Shown here piece by piece: positions 1-7,535 of a stretch of DNA of 31,246 nucleotides (within the stretch, counting starts at the first letter, position 1; each line of letters begins with the position of its first letter). The notes under the pieces were generated by a model. The model was not told where the DNA came from and did no database searches. It worked only from the letters and a program-made list of their open reading frames with translations. A program made the position numbers and the translations under genes. Source of the stretch: JBCCEV01 sp039030125 (lineage in GTDB: Bacteria; Pseudomonadota; Gammaproteobacteria; Ga0077536); the NCBI GenBank assembly GCA_039030125.1, contig JBCCEV010000028.1, forward strand, positions 1-31,246. Reading direction: 5' to 3'.

Positions 1-959
1 AACTCCTTGTCGCTAAATTGCTTAATAAATGCTTCTTTGGCGCGCGTCGCTGTCGCGGTGCCATGAAATCGCGCAACCAATTCGAGGCCAAGTTCGAACT
101 TGGCGTCGCGCGGATTCATACCGGCAGCGACGGATTGATGCAGCGTGGCGATCTCGGAGCTGCTTTTGAAGCTTAGGAGTTCGAAATACCGCCACATCAA
201 CTCATCTGAAACTCGCATCAACTTTCCGAACATTTCATTGGGTGGGTCATCAACGGCGACGTAATTGTCTAGCGACTTCGACATCTTTTCGCCGGTTCCC
301 GTATAGCCCTCCAACAGCGGCATGGTCAAAACCACCTGCGGGGCCTGCCCCATCGCCTCTTGGAGCTGTCGCCCCACCAGAAGGTTAAATTTTTGATCGG
401 TGCCACCGAGCTCAACGTCGGCCTCAAGGGCTACCGAATCGTACCCTTGAATTAGCGGATACAGGAATTCATGAATCGCGATCGGCCTTCCGTCTGCATA
501 TCTTTTTGAAAAATCGTCGCGTTCCAACATGCGCGCCACGGTATGCTGCGCGGCGAGCTTGATGATCCCCTCGGCGCCAAGGGGTTTTGTCCACCTCGAA
601 TTGAATTCGATTCGAGTGTGCTGTTCATCAAGGATTTTAAAAACCTGCTCTCGATAGGTCTCAGCGTTCGCGTTGATTTCCTCCGCCGAAAGCGGCGGGC
701 GCGTCACGTTGCGGCCCGTCGGATCCCCAATTAGACCGGTAAAATCGCCAATCAAGAAAATAACCTCATGACCGAACTGCTGAAACTTCCGGAGTTTGTT
801 AATCAGAACGGTGTGACCGAGGTGCAAATCGGGCGCGGTGGGATCGAAGCCAGCCTTAATTCTGAGCGGGCGGCCCTCGTTGAGCTTCTTCAGTAAGTCC
901 TCTTCGGGGAGGATTTCTGTGGCGCCTCGTCGGATCTCTTCGAGTGCGTTCGTTGACAT
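1..959 (-). CDS. tyrS: Tyrosyl-tRNA synthetase (3' end outside window)
   Basis: Class I aminoacyl-tRNA synthetase that charges tRNA-Tyr with tyrosine in the cytoplasm. The frame opens with ATG at 959 ([10 protein letters not shown]...) and runs without a stop to base 1, giving about 319 residues of an expected ~400, so the C-terminal S4-like RNA-binding end is missing from the window. The catalytic signatures are visible: HLGH at residues 46-49 and KMSKS at 225-229 (bases 287-273). The segment [12 protein letters not shown] around residue 181 is typical of the family. The HLGH-type signature and overall layout fit the TyrZ-like branch common in Pseudomonas relatives, although I infer that from memory. 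It is divergent from the M23 peptidase gene across a 133-base spacer. Confidence 0.96.
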   Translation of the reverse strand, partial: MSTNALEEIRRGATEILPEEDLLKKLNEGRPLRIKAGFDPTAPDLHLGHTVLINKLRKFQQFGHEVIFLIGDFTGLIGDPTGRNVTRPPLSAEEINANAETYREQVFKILDEQHTRIEFNSRWTKPLGAEGIIKLAAQHTVARMLERDDFSKRYADGRPIAIHEFLYPLIQGYDSVALEADVELGGTDQKFNLLVGRQLQEAMGQAPQVVLTMPLLEGYTGTGEKMSKSLDNYVAVDDPPNEMFGKLMRVSDELMWRYFELLSFKSSSEIATLHQSVAAGMNPRDAKFELGLELVARFHGTATATRAKEAFIKQFSDKE

Positions 960-1001
960 CGGATTCGTTGCGGTTCGTCGGTGCGCGGAAAGCCTATCAA
1001 A

Positions 1002-1032
1002 TGCGCTGCCTTAAATCATTGACCGCAGCGCA
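1002..1032. repeat. Perfect 8-bp inverted repeat between tyrS and the M23 gene
   Basis: TGCGCTGC at 1002-1009 is exactly reverse-complementary to GCAGCGCA at 1025-1032, with a 15-base AT-rich spacer. It lies in the 133-base divergent spacer and its spacer contains the best -35-like hexamer (TTGACC, 1019-1024). It could be an operator for a dimeric regulator or an RNA hairpin. No U-run follows it in either direction, so it does not look like an intrinsic terminator. Confidence 0.5.
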
Positions 1033-1047
1033 CAACGCAGCTACTCT
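1019..1047 (+). promoter_or_regulatory. Possible promoter for the M23 peptidase gene
   Basis: TTGACC (1019-1024, five of six matches to TTGACA) is followed after 17 bases by TACTCT (1042-1047, only three matches to TATAAT). The predicted start of transcription near 1054 would leave a leader of about 39 bases before the ATG at 1093. The weak -10 keeps confidence low. The -35 hexamer sits inside the inverted repeat at 1002-1032. Confidence 0.3.
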
Positions 1048-1092
1048 CGAAGACGTTGAACTGCTGCGAATTCCTAACCTTACTCGCATCTA

Positions 1093-2511
1093 ATGAGAGC
1101 CAGCGTTAACCGGCTTGAACGCCGTAGCAAGCGATTCCGAAGGCTGCACTTTTGTGTCGGCGTGCTATTAGCGGCCAGCGCGATCGTGGCCGGAATGACC
1201 ATCTTAGACGACTCTCCTAGCGAGTCGGCGTCGGTCAGCATTCAAATCACCCTGCCTGAAAATCGCAGCGCCGCGCCCGACCCAGAGCTCGCGCCGGTTC
1301 TTAGCAGCTCCATACCCAACTCTAAAATTGAATACGCCGAGCCGAGTGCTCCAAATCCGCCTCCACCCCTCGAAGAAAACGGATTACGTTGGCGCTCGGT
1401 CACCGTCGCCTCGGGCGACAACTTGTCGCTCATTTTTTCGCGCGTTGGGCTCTCGCCGCGCGACCTCGCCAATATGGTGGACAACAAAAAACTCAGGAAA
1501 TATCTACGTAAAATAAAGCCTGGTCAGTTGATCAGATTCGGGTCTGAGGATGACATTCTCGCCGAGATGATCCTGGAGATCGACGAATTCAATTCGTTAC
1601 GCATCGCACGCACCGGTGAGGGCAACTTCAACGGCGCGATAGAAACAATCGAACCGGAAGTTGTACTCGCCGAGGCCGGCGCCAAAATAACGCGCTCGCT
1701 GTTCTTAGACGGGCAGGACGCAGGCTTGTCGGATTCAATGATCCTGAAGATGACCGAGGTCTTTGGATGGGACATCGACTTCGCGTTGGATCTACGCAAG
1801 GGCGATCACTTTTCGCTGGTTTACGAAGAAATTCTAAAAGATGGCGCAAAAGTTAAGGACGGGCGACTGATAGCGGCGATGTTCGTTAACCAAGGTCAAA
1901 CCCACCAGGCAATTTTGTACGAGCTTGACGATGGGAAAGCGGATTACTTCTCTGAAAAGGGTGCCGCGATGCGCAAGGCGTTCCTCCGTACTCCGGTGAA
2001 TTTCACCCGTATCAGTTCGCGCTTCAACCTCCGGCGCAAACACCCGATTTTGAATACCATTAGGGCACACCGAGGTGTCGATTACGCAGCTCCCTATGGG
2101 ACGCCGATCCGGGCAACCGCTGACGGCAAGGTAAAATTCGCGGGTAACAATGGAGGTTACGGGCGAACGATCGAACTCGCTCATGGCGAGACCTATGGCA
2201 CGTTGTACGCGCATCTTGCTCGATTTGCCGGCGGCTTGAGGAAAGGTAAAACCGTTCGCCAAGGACAAACCATCGGCTACGTCGGCAAATCGGGGCTCGC
2301 AACCGGACCGCACCTCCATTACGAGTTCCGCGTTAATGGCCGCCATCGCGATCCGCTGCGTGTCAAACTACCGAAATCAGATCCTATACCGGAGCGCCAC
2401 CTCGCGGATTATCTAGCCCATGCCGAGCCGTGGCTGAAACGTCTCAACGATCTAAGCGCCCGAGTGCTGGCCGACGATACGATGCTTGCTCGTATCGAGC
2501 TCGGACCCTGA
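1093..2511 (+). CDS. Membrane-anchored M23 murein endopeptidase (MepM/OapA-like)
   Basis: This is a 472-residue zinc endopeptidase of the lysostaphin-like M23 family, predicted to cut peptide cross-links in peptidoglycan from the periplasmic face of the inner membrane. A basic N-terminus is followed by one hydrophobic segment (about residues 17-38) that serves as a signal anchor. Residues ~95-160 (VASGDNLSLIF...LRKIKPGQLIRF) look like an OapA/LysM-type wall-binding region. The catalytic M23 domain spans about 315-430. Its metal and catalytic residues are visible: HxxxD at H326/D330, H374 in YAHLARF, and HLH at 407-409. It therefore looks catalytically intact. It is followed after 18 bases by anmK, so synthesis and recycling of murein peptides are likely co-expressed. 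The start has no clear Shine-Dalgarno sequence. No specific E. coli orthologue is assigned. Confidence 0.93.
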   Translation: MRASVNRLERRSKRFRRLHFCVGVLLAASAIVAGMTILDDSPSESASVSIQITLPENRSAAPDPELAPVLSSSIPNSKIEYAEPSAPNPPPPLEENGLRWRSVTVASGDNLSLIFSRVGLSPRDLANMVDNKKLRKYLRKIKPGQLIRFGSEDDILAEMILEIDEFNSLRIARTGEGNFNGAIETIEPEVVLAEAGAKITRSLFLDGQDAGLSDSMILKMTEVFGWDIDFALDLRKGDHFSLVYEEILKDGAKVKDGRLIAAMFVNQGQTHQAILYELDDGKADYFSEKGAAMRKAFLRTPVNFTRISSRFNLRRKHPILNTIRAHRGVDYAAPYGTPIRATADGKVKFAGNNGGYGRTIELAHGETYGTLYAHLARFAGGLRKGKTVRQGQTIGYVGKSGLATGPHLHYEFRVNGRHRDPLRVKLPKSDPIPERHLADYLAHAEPWLKRLNDLSARVLADDTMLARIELGP

Positions 2512-2529
2512 TCTTAATCCTTCGACTGC

Positions 2530-3651
2530 GTGGCCTTATATATCGGATTGATCTCAGGCACTAGCCTCGACGCTATCGATGCGGCGATTGTCTCTTTCGA
2601 GGACAATGCCGTTGAGTTACTTCAATACTCGGAACACCCCTACCACCAACAAACGCGCCAAGCGCTGCAAACCGTGATCGCTGAGTCCGCAAGCACGCCG
2701 GCCAGAACCCTCTATCAGCTTCATGTCCAAGTCGGAGTAGAGTTCGCGCAAGCGGCTAGTGCCGCATTGCGATCGGCGAAAATCGCAGCCCCGGAAATTA
2801 CAGCGATTGGAAGTCATGGCCAAACGATTGCGCACTTTCCCGACAGCTCCCCTCCTTACTCAATTCAGATAGGTGATCCATCGACGATAAGCGTTGTTAG
2901 CGAAATTACGACGGTGGCGGATTTTCGCGCAGCCGATCTAGCCGCTGGTGGGCAAGGTGCCCCGTTGGTACCGCCTTTTCACGCGCAGTTGTTCACTGGC
3001 GGCGCAGACACGGCGGTTATTCTCAACATCGGTGGTCTCGCGAATATTAGCGTCCTCAGGAAAGACGAAGACCGGGTCGTCGGTTTCGATACCGGACCGG
3101 GAAACACTTTGATGGATCTGTGGATTACAAAGCACGCCAATCAACACTTCGACAAAGATGGCGTTTGGTCCAAAAGCGGTTCATGCGATGAGCATCTGCT
3201 TAAAACGTTGCTTGATGATCCATTTTTCGAGCGCGCTCCACCGAAGTCGACCGGTCGGGAATATTTCAATTTAGATTGGCTCAATCAGAAGCTGGCCGAT
3301 GCGCAGCTCCAGGCAGCACAACCTCAAGATGTGCAGGCAACACTCATGCAATTAACCGTGCGTAGCATCGCTTCTGCGATCGTCGAGCACGTTCCAGATG
3401 CAACTATGATAATCGTGTGCGGCGGGGGCGCACTGAACGGAGAGATCCTCAAACAACTTGATATTGCGTTGCCGGAGCAATCGGTCATAACCTCCGCCCA
3501 TTTTGGCGTTGACCCGTGTGCGATTGAGGCGATGGCTTTCGCTTGGTTAGCGAAGCAAGCAATAGAAGGGAGGCCTGTAGCTACACCGCCGGCGACCGGG
3601 GCTTCAAAACCGGTAGTGTTGGGGGGGATCTACGGAAACGCGAACCGTTAG
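2530..3651 (+). CDS. anmK: Anhydro-N-acetylmuramic acid kinase
   Basis: AnmK phosphorylates and opens 1,6-anhydro-MurNAc released by lytic transglycosylases, giving MurNAc-6-phosphate for cell-wall recycling in the cytoplasm. The 373-residue length is normal. Family signatures appear in order: [12 protein letters not shown] (residues 6-17), GSHGQT (94-99), [18 protein letters not shown] (131-148), NIGGLANIS (166-174) and GFDTGPGNT (185-193). The Asp in the last of these is, from memory of the family, the catalytic base. The start is GTG at 2530, chosen because it places the ATP-binding GxxSGTS motif at the expected distance from the N-terminus. No strong ribosome-binding site is visible, so coupling to the upstream M23 gene is plausible. 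The stop overlaps the stop of the opposing erpA gene by four bases. Confidence 0.96.
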   Translation: MALYIGLISGTSLDAIDAAIVSFEDNAVELLQYSEHPYHQQTRQALQTVIAESASTPARTLYQLHVQVGVEFAQAASAALRSAKIAAPEITAIGSHGQTIAHFPDSSPPYSIQIGDPSTISVVSEITTVADFRAADLAAGGQGAPLVPPFHAQLFTGGADTAVILNIGGLANISVLRKDEDRVVGFDTGPGNTLMDLWITKHANQHFDKDGVWSKSGSCDEHLLKTLLDDPFFERAPPKSTGREYFNLDWLNQKLADAQLQAAQPQDVQATLMQLTVRSIASAIVEHVPDATMIIVCGGGALNGEILKQLDIALPEQSVITSAHFGVDPCAIEAMAFAWLAKQAIEGRPVATPPATGASKPVVLGGIYGNANR

Positions 3652-3989
3652 ACAGAAAAAGATGACCCGCAGCCACAAGTTGTGGTCGCGTTTGGATTAC
3701 GGATCACAAACTGAGCGCCCTCTAGGCCCTCGGTGTAGTCAATTTCAGCGCCGGTTAAGTACTGAACGCTCATCGGATCGACTAGCAGTTTAACGCCCCC
3801 ATTCTCGACCACTGTATCGCCATCGTTCTCATTGGTGTCAAAGGTGAATCCGTATTGGAATCCAGAGCAGCCACCCCCGGAAATGAAAACGCGCAGCATG
3901 AGGCTGTCGTCGCCTTCTTCATCAATTAGTTCTTTAACTTTCAGTGCCGCTGAATTGGTAAATTCGAGAACCGCTGCTGCCGTTTCCAT
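3648..3989 (-). CDS. erpA: Iron-sulfur cluster insertion protein ErpA
   Basis: A-type Fe-S carrier of the HesB/IscA family that delivers clusters to apoproteins such as the isoprenoid enzymes IspG/IspH. The protein has 113 residues, the usual ErpA size. The three conserved cysteines are present: C41 in [11 protein letters not shown], and C105 and C107 in the C-terminal TTCGCGSSF. The ATG at 3989 is preceded by a GGAG/AAGGA ribosome-binding region (GGAGTAAGGA directly upstream). It has its own promoter-like sequence at 4030-4058 and converges on anmK with a four-base overlap. Confidence 0.97.
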   Translation of the reverse strand: METAAAVLEFTNSAALKVKELIDEEGDDSLMLRVFISGGGCSGFQYGFTFDTNENDGDTVVENGGVKLLVDPMSVQYLTGAEIDYTEGLEGAQFVIRNPNATTTCGCGSSFSV

Positions 3990-4029
3990 TCCTTACTCCG
4001 CTCGTCGAGCTGTAGCTATGCTTACGTAT

Positions 4030-4058
4030 AACATATGGCTTCGGATCTCGCCATTCAA
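4030..4058 (-). promoter_or_regulatory. Possible erpA promoter
   Basis: On the minus strand TTGAAT (4058-4053) is separated by exactly 17 bases from TATGTT (4035-4030). Each hexamer matches the sigma-70 consensus at four positions. Transcription would start near 4023, leaving a leader of about 34 bases before the erpA ATG at 3989. This is an assignment by eye. I did not find a site I could confidently call IscR-like. Confidence 0.35.
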
Positions 4059-4096
4059 GTCTAGTGGCATCGGCCCAAAGTTGGCCGCCCCAAAAG

Positions 4097-4513
4097 CTAG
4101 GCGCCCTCCAAAGGATCGTGGTCTAGCGCCAAAGGAGCCCGTTCCTCACTGGTGATACGCACCAGCTTGCCGTTCACTTCGGCACCCATCGCCATCTCAA
4201 TCAGCGCGTAATAAACGTCACCTTCCACGCGTGCGCTGGCCGCCAACTCCACATGTTCGATGGCGTGCACGTCACCTTTCACCACGCCGTTGAGGTAGAC
4301 ATAAGGGACCCTCACCTCGCCTTCGATCGTTCCACAATCGCTCACCGTCACAGAAGCATCGCCATCACCCTCTGCAACAACATTCCCTTTAACCGAACCC
4401 TCGATATGCAAGCGGCCACCGGCGAAGCGAATATCACCCAACAACTGAGAATTCTTGCCAATCAAAGAATCAACGGTATTGGAGCGCTTGCGCTTCTTTT
4501 TTGGATTGATCAT
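4097..4513 (-). CDS. Bactofilin (polymer-forming cytoskeletal protein)
   Basis: Bactofilins are self-assembling beta-helical filament proteins that position cell-wall enzymes and shape the cell. This 138-residue protein has a short basic N-terminal tail (MINPKKKRKRS) and a repetitive core from about residue 15 to 115. The core follows the family's glycine- and valine-rich pattern (LLGDIRFAGGRLHIEGSVKGNVV..., then DCGTIEGEVRVPYVYLNGVVKGDVHA and VEGDVYY). A short acidic tail (residues ~123-138) follows. The tail-core-tail layout is typical. It lies 15 bases downstream of a coiled-coil membrane protein gene and close to an M23 endopeptidase gene. From published bactofilin work I know that M23 peptidases and membrane proteins can be bactofilin partners, so the pairing here is suggestive. 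Confidence 0.9.
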   Translation of the reverse strand: MINPKKKRKRSNTVDSLIGKNSQLLGDIRFAGGRLHIEGSVKGNVVAEGDGDASVTVSDCGTIEGEVRVPYVYLNGVVKGDVHAIEHVELAASARVEGDVYYALIEMAMGAEVNGKLVRITSEERAPLALDHDPLEGA

Positions 4514-4528
4514 TTCAATCGATCTCCC

Positions 4529-5239
4529 TCACTGTATTACGGATGCCCAAGCATACGATTCTGAGAAGACTGGCTTTTTACGCTTAGCCGCTACAATTTT
4601 AACTTCGATGTGCTCTGGCTCGAAAGCGCTGGGTAATTGGACGAAACCTTCAAACAAGCGAAAGTGCTTGAACTCGAAATCGAGTGAGTCACTTTTTCCA
4701 TCGATGCCTTCAACAATGTCAAACGTGACTAAGCGGCCGTTGGTAGCACCATGAACAACGGCTTTCAGTCGCCCCTTTGCGACGCTATCGTCCTTGTTCA
4801 AGTATGTAAGCACAAACCGGTAGCGATAATGGTCCCGGTGTCCGGTGGGGTGAAAACTAACGCCGCGTACGGTCGGTGTTTCGCCAACGTTGGTAGACGC
4901 CATAATCTCACGATAGAAGCGTAGCTCTTCCTTAAGATCACTAAGTTCCGTCTCCAAATTGACCATTTCGGCGTGATTATCGCCACGCGCGATCTCGGCA
5001 ACCTGCAGCGCACGATTTTTTTTGGTGAGCTCGTAGCCCAAATCGTCATTATTCGCCCTTAGCTCCCGGTTTTCCTGCAACAAAGTCCGCATTTCTCCGG
5101 TCGCAATCATCTCGCCTGCGATCCGCGACCAATGACCATAATCGAAAACCACCGCCAACATCGCCGCGAGCAGGAGCACAACGAGCCCGGCCACGGCAAA
5201 ACGCCGAACCGGGCGGTACGGTCGGATAACAAGTTTCAC
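4529..5239 (-). CDS. Single-pass membrane protein with coiled coil (DUF6776-like)
   Basis: Function unknown. With the GTG start at 5239 the product has 236 residues: a short basic cytoplasmic N-terminus, one transmembrane helix (about residues 13-33), a charged coiled coil (about 45-105, TLLQENRELRANNDD...), and a C-terminal beta-rich periplasmic domain (about 110-236). This layout matches what I recall as DUF6776. The GTG begins one base after the argC stop (TAA-C-GTG), which suggests translational coupling. An in-frame ATG at 5290 would add 17 residues (MASTKRQDWICCHSHHN) that overlap argC and look spurious. It sits between argC and the bactofilin gene and is probably in their operon. A role as a membrane anchor for the bactofilin is my inference only. 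Confidence 0.8.
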   Translation of the reverse strand: MKLVIRPYRPVRRFAVAGLVVLLLAAMLAVVFDYGHWSRIAGEMIATGEMRTLLQENRELRANNDDLGYELTKKNRALQVAEIARGDNHAEMVNLETELSDLKEELRFYREIMASTNVGETPTVRGVSFHPTGHRDHYRYRFVLTYLNKDDSVAKGRLKAVVHGATNGRLVTFDIVEGIDGKSDSLDFEFKHFRLFEGFVQLPSAFEPEHIEVKIVAAKRKKPVFSESYAWASVIQ

Positions 5240-5240
5240 G

Positions 5241-6263
5241 TTATGGTGCGAATGGCAGCATATCCAATCCTGCCGTTTCGTTGAGGCCAAACATCAGGTT
5301 AGCGTTTTGCACAGCTTGCCCGGCAGCTCCTTTGACCAAGTTATCGATCGCAGAAATCACAACCCACTGGCGTTCTTGCACTTTTGTCGCCGACATCGAA
5401 CAGAAGTTGCTGCCGCGAACTGAGCGGGTATCGGGAGATGTCCCGGCGGCGCAAAGTTTTATGAAACTAGCATTGCCATAATAATCGGCTAAGACTTCAT
5501 TCAAATCTTCCGGCCCGGTGCTGGTGACGTAAATCGACGCCAGAATACCGCGGAACATAGGAAGCAAATGCGGTATGAACGAAACTGAGACCGAGCCATC
5601 GGTCACTCCACCTAAAATTTGGGCGATCTCCGGTTGATGACGATGGCCATTGAGTCCGTAGGCTTTGAAACTCTCGCTCACCTCGCCAAACAACTTGTTC
5701 TCAGCCGCACCTTTACCGGCGCCACTGACACCCGAGGCAGCATTAACGATCACCGTTTTCTCAATCGCTCCCGAACTCAATAGCGGTGCGAGCGCGAGGC
5801 TAGCGGCAGTCGGATAACAGCCAGGGTTAGCCACCAAGCGACAGTCCTTGATCTGGTCACCAAACAGCTCCGGTAGTCCGTAAACTGCCTCGGCATTAAG
5901 CTCTGGCGCGCGATGCGCTTGGCCATACCACCGCTGCCAAAGTGCGACATCTTTAAAGCGAAAGTCGGCGGATAGATCAACCACCTTTATCGAGGCATCG
6001 AGAAATCTGGGTGCCAGATCCATCGCCACTCCGTTTGGAGTCGCCAGAAAAACCAAATCGCACTCGTTCAAGCTGGCGTCATCCGGGGCGACAAAGCGGA
6101 GCGCGCAAACACCTGGCGGAAGTGGCAGCACCTCGCTCACCTCCTTGCCAACATCCTGACGGGAGGTCACCGCCAACACCTCAAGCTCAGGATGCGCGAG
6201 CGCGATGCGCAGCAGCTCGCTGCCGGTATATCCCGCGCCTCCGATGATCCCGACACTAGCCAC
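5241..6263 (-). CDS. argC: N-acetyl-gamma-glutamyl-phosphate reductase
   Basis: ArgC reduces N-acetylglutamyl phosphate to the semialdehyde with NADPH, the third step of arginine biosynthesis. The Rossmann motif VGIIGGAGYTGSELLR is at the N-terminus and the catalytic cysteine is in NPGCYPTA (C149 from this start). The GSNFCSMSATK and VIDLVKGAAGQA-like (AIDNLVKGAAGQAVQN) C-terminal signatures are present. I chose GTG at 6263 (340 residues, MASVGIIGG), which aligns with the usual MxKVGIVGG start. A TTG at 6287 would add eight residues, but it would lie only a few bases from the transcription start predicted from the -10 at 6305-6300. The downstream genes follow at one and fifteen bases, so this is likely the first gene of a three-gene operon ending in the bactofilin. 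Confidence 0.94.
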   Translation of the reverse strand: MASVGIIGGAGYTGSELLRIALAHPELEVLAVTSRQDVGKEVSEVLPLPPGVCALRFVAPDDASLNECDLVFLATPNGVAMDLAPRFLDASIKVVDLSADFRFKDVALWQRWYGQAHRAPELNAEAVYGLPELFGDQIKDCRLVANPGCYPTAASLALAPLLSSGAIEKTVIVNAASGVSGAGKGAAENKLFGEVSESFKAYGLNGHRHQPEIAQILGGVTDGSVSVSFIPHLLPMFRGILASIYVTSTGPEDLNEVLADYYGNASFIKLCAAGTSPDTRSVRGSNFCSMSATKVQERQWVVISAIDNLVKGAAGQAVQNANLMFGLNETAGLDMLPFAP

Positions 6264-6299
6264 CTCGAATACTGCTCTCGAACGCAATTGGGGGCGCGC

Positions 6300-6327
6300 A
6301 ATGTATCATAATTTCTTTATTCGTCAA
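6300..6327 (-). promoter_or_regulatory. Possible argC promoter
   Basis: On the minus strand TTGACG (6327-6322, five of six matches) is followed after 16 bases by TACATT (6305-6300, four of six). Transcription would start near 6293, about 30 bases before the GTG at 6263. The surrounding 6300-6325 sequence is AT-rich. I did not find a clear ArgR operator. Confidence 0.4.
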
Positions 6328-6373
6328 CGGTTTACAAGATTTGCATCAAGTCCGTTGATATTTCTGACCATTG

Positions 6374-6389
6374 CGTTGTCCAAACAACG
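6374..6389. repeat. Perfect 6-bp inverted repeat upstream of the heme/thiamine operon
   Basis: CGTTGT (6374-6379), a four-base CCAA spacer, then ACAACG (6384-6389). It lies 35 bases upstream of the first gene of the plus-strand operon, in the region where its promoter should be. It could act as an operator or a leader hairpin. No convincing -35/-10 pair could be fixed for this direction. A six-base match of this type can occur by chance. Confidence 0.35.
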
Positions 6390-6424
6390 AATAGTAGGCT
6401 GGACGTTCACTTTGAGGTAGACCA

Positions 6425-7081
6425 ATGGACCCAACAGCAACATTAGCGCTTGCCGGCGGCGCCGCCTGGGCAAGCGGGATTAACGTGTACGCGGCAATTT
6501 TGATGCTCGGTGTTCTAGGAGCCACGGGATCAATGACACTTCCGCCGGATCTGGAAATACTAGCCGATCCGATGGTCATGCTGGCCGCGAGCTTCATGTA
6601 TTGCGTTGAGTTCTTTGCGGATAAGACCCCTGGCGTTGATACCGGATGGGACGCCCTACATACATTTATCCGCGTGCCAGCAGGCGCCGTTTTAGCGGCA
6701 TCTGCAGTTGGCGAATTGGAACCTACCGTGCAACTCGCCGCCTTGATCATTGGCGGCGGCCTCGCAGCAACGACCCACGCGACCAAGGCCGGAACCCGCG
6801 CAATCATCAATACCTCGCCTGAGCCAGTCACAAATTGGACCGCCTCCATCACCGAAGACCTCCTGGTATTTGCTGGACTCTGGACAGCGCTCAATCACCC
6901 CTATGTGTTTGGCGTCTTGCTTGCGTTATTTCTGCTGCTGATCGCATGGTTGTTACCCAAGATATTTCGCGCATTGAAGATGATTGCCGCGCGCGTGCGG
7001 CGATTCTTTGGCGGCGCCGAAGACCAGGATGCGAATAGCGGCGAAACAGAAACCGCCTCCCTGCCTTCGCTTAATAACTAG
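6425..7081 (+). CDS. DUF4126 family inner-membrane protein
   Basis: Function unknown. This 218-residue protein has several hydrophobic segments (about residues 8-34, 55-72, 85-125 and 155-180) and a hydrophilic charged tail (about 185-218). The pattern ALAGGAAWASGINVYAAILMLG near the N-terminus, together with the THATKAGTRAIINTSPEPVTN segment (about 118-138), is what I recognise as DUF4126. The ATG at 6425 has a good ribosome-binding site (GAGGT six bases upstream). It is the first gene of a packed operon, and hemJ follows after 18 bases. A membrane role connected with tetrapyrroles or metal is only a guess from position. Confidence 0.83.
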   Translation: MDPTATLALAGGAAWASGINVYAAILMLGVLGATGSMTLPPDLEILADPMVMLAASFMYCVEFFADKTPGVDTGWDALHTFIRVPAGAVLAASAVGELEPTVQLAALIIGGGLAATTHATKAGTRAIINTSPEPVTNWTASITEDLLVFAGLWTALNHPYVFGVLLALFLLLIAWLLPKIFRALKMIAARVRRFFGGAEDQDANSGETETASLPSLNN

Positions 7082-7099
7082 CGGCTCCACACCCTCGTT

Positions 7100-7531
7100 A
7101 TGCTTTACCTTTGGGTGAAGGCATTCCATATCGTTTTCATGGTGAGCTGGTTCGCTGGTCTGTTTTACCTGCCGCGTTTGTACGTCTACCACGCGATGTC
7201 CGAAGACGACATCGGCGTCACCCGCTTTAAGCTTATGGAACGAAAGCTCTATCGTGGGATCATGAACCCAGCCGCGATCCTCACGGTCGCCAGTGGGCTG
7301 ACTTTGGCTTGGATGTCCGGTTTTAGTGCTCTGCTAACGGCGAATTGGTTCGTCATCAAAGTTGCGCTTGTCGGTGTCCTGATCGGCTACCATTTCTACC
7401 TGGGTCATTTATTGCGGTGCTTCGCCCAAGATCAAAACCGACATGGACATGTTTTCTATCGGTGGATCAATGAGGCGCCCGTGGTTGTCCTCATCGGGAT
7501 CATCGTATTGGTCATCGTCAAACCGATTTAG
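7100..7531 (+). CDS. hemJ: Protoporphyrinogen IX oxidase HemJ
   Basis: HemJ is the membrane-bound, oxygen-independent type of protoporphyrinogen oxidase (UPF0093 family), carrying out the penultimate step of heme synthesis. The 143-residue product has about four transmembrane helices. The N-terminal signature LWVKAFHIVFMVSWFAGLFYLPRLYVYH contains the conserved His (H10), and the KLYRGIMNPA segment (about residues 49-58) follows. The C-terminal helix ends in IVLVIVKPI. No hemG or hemY candidate is present in the window, so this may be the organism's enzyme for the step. The operon also contains hemL, which supports a tetrapyrrole role. Confidence 0.92.
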   Translation: MLYLWVKAFHIVFMVSWFAGLFYLPRLYVYHAMSEDDIGVTRFKLMERKLYRGIMNPAAILTVASGLTLAWMSGFSALLTANWFVIKVALVGVLIGYHFYLGHLLRCFAQDQNRHGHVFYRWINEAPVVVLIGIIVLVIVKPI

Positions 7532-7535
7532 CTCA

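Noticed and set aside
543..734. Open frame of 63 codons opposite tyrS
   Set aside because: It lies wholly antisense to the strongly conserved tyrS catalytic domain and has no recognisable features. Many similar antisense frames opposite mnmG, atpA, glmU and others were rejected for the same reason.
4071..4087. Hairpin CGGCC-caaagtt-GGCCG after the bactofilin gene as a terminator
   Set aside because: The stem is only five pairs and no U-run follows in either direction.
6288..6424. TPP riboswitch ahead of the operon that contains thiD and thiE
   Set aside because: The conserved CUGAGA and ACCUGAUCUGG segments are not present in this leader.
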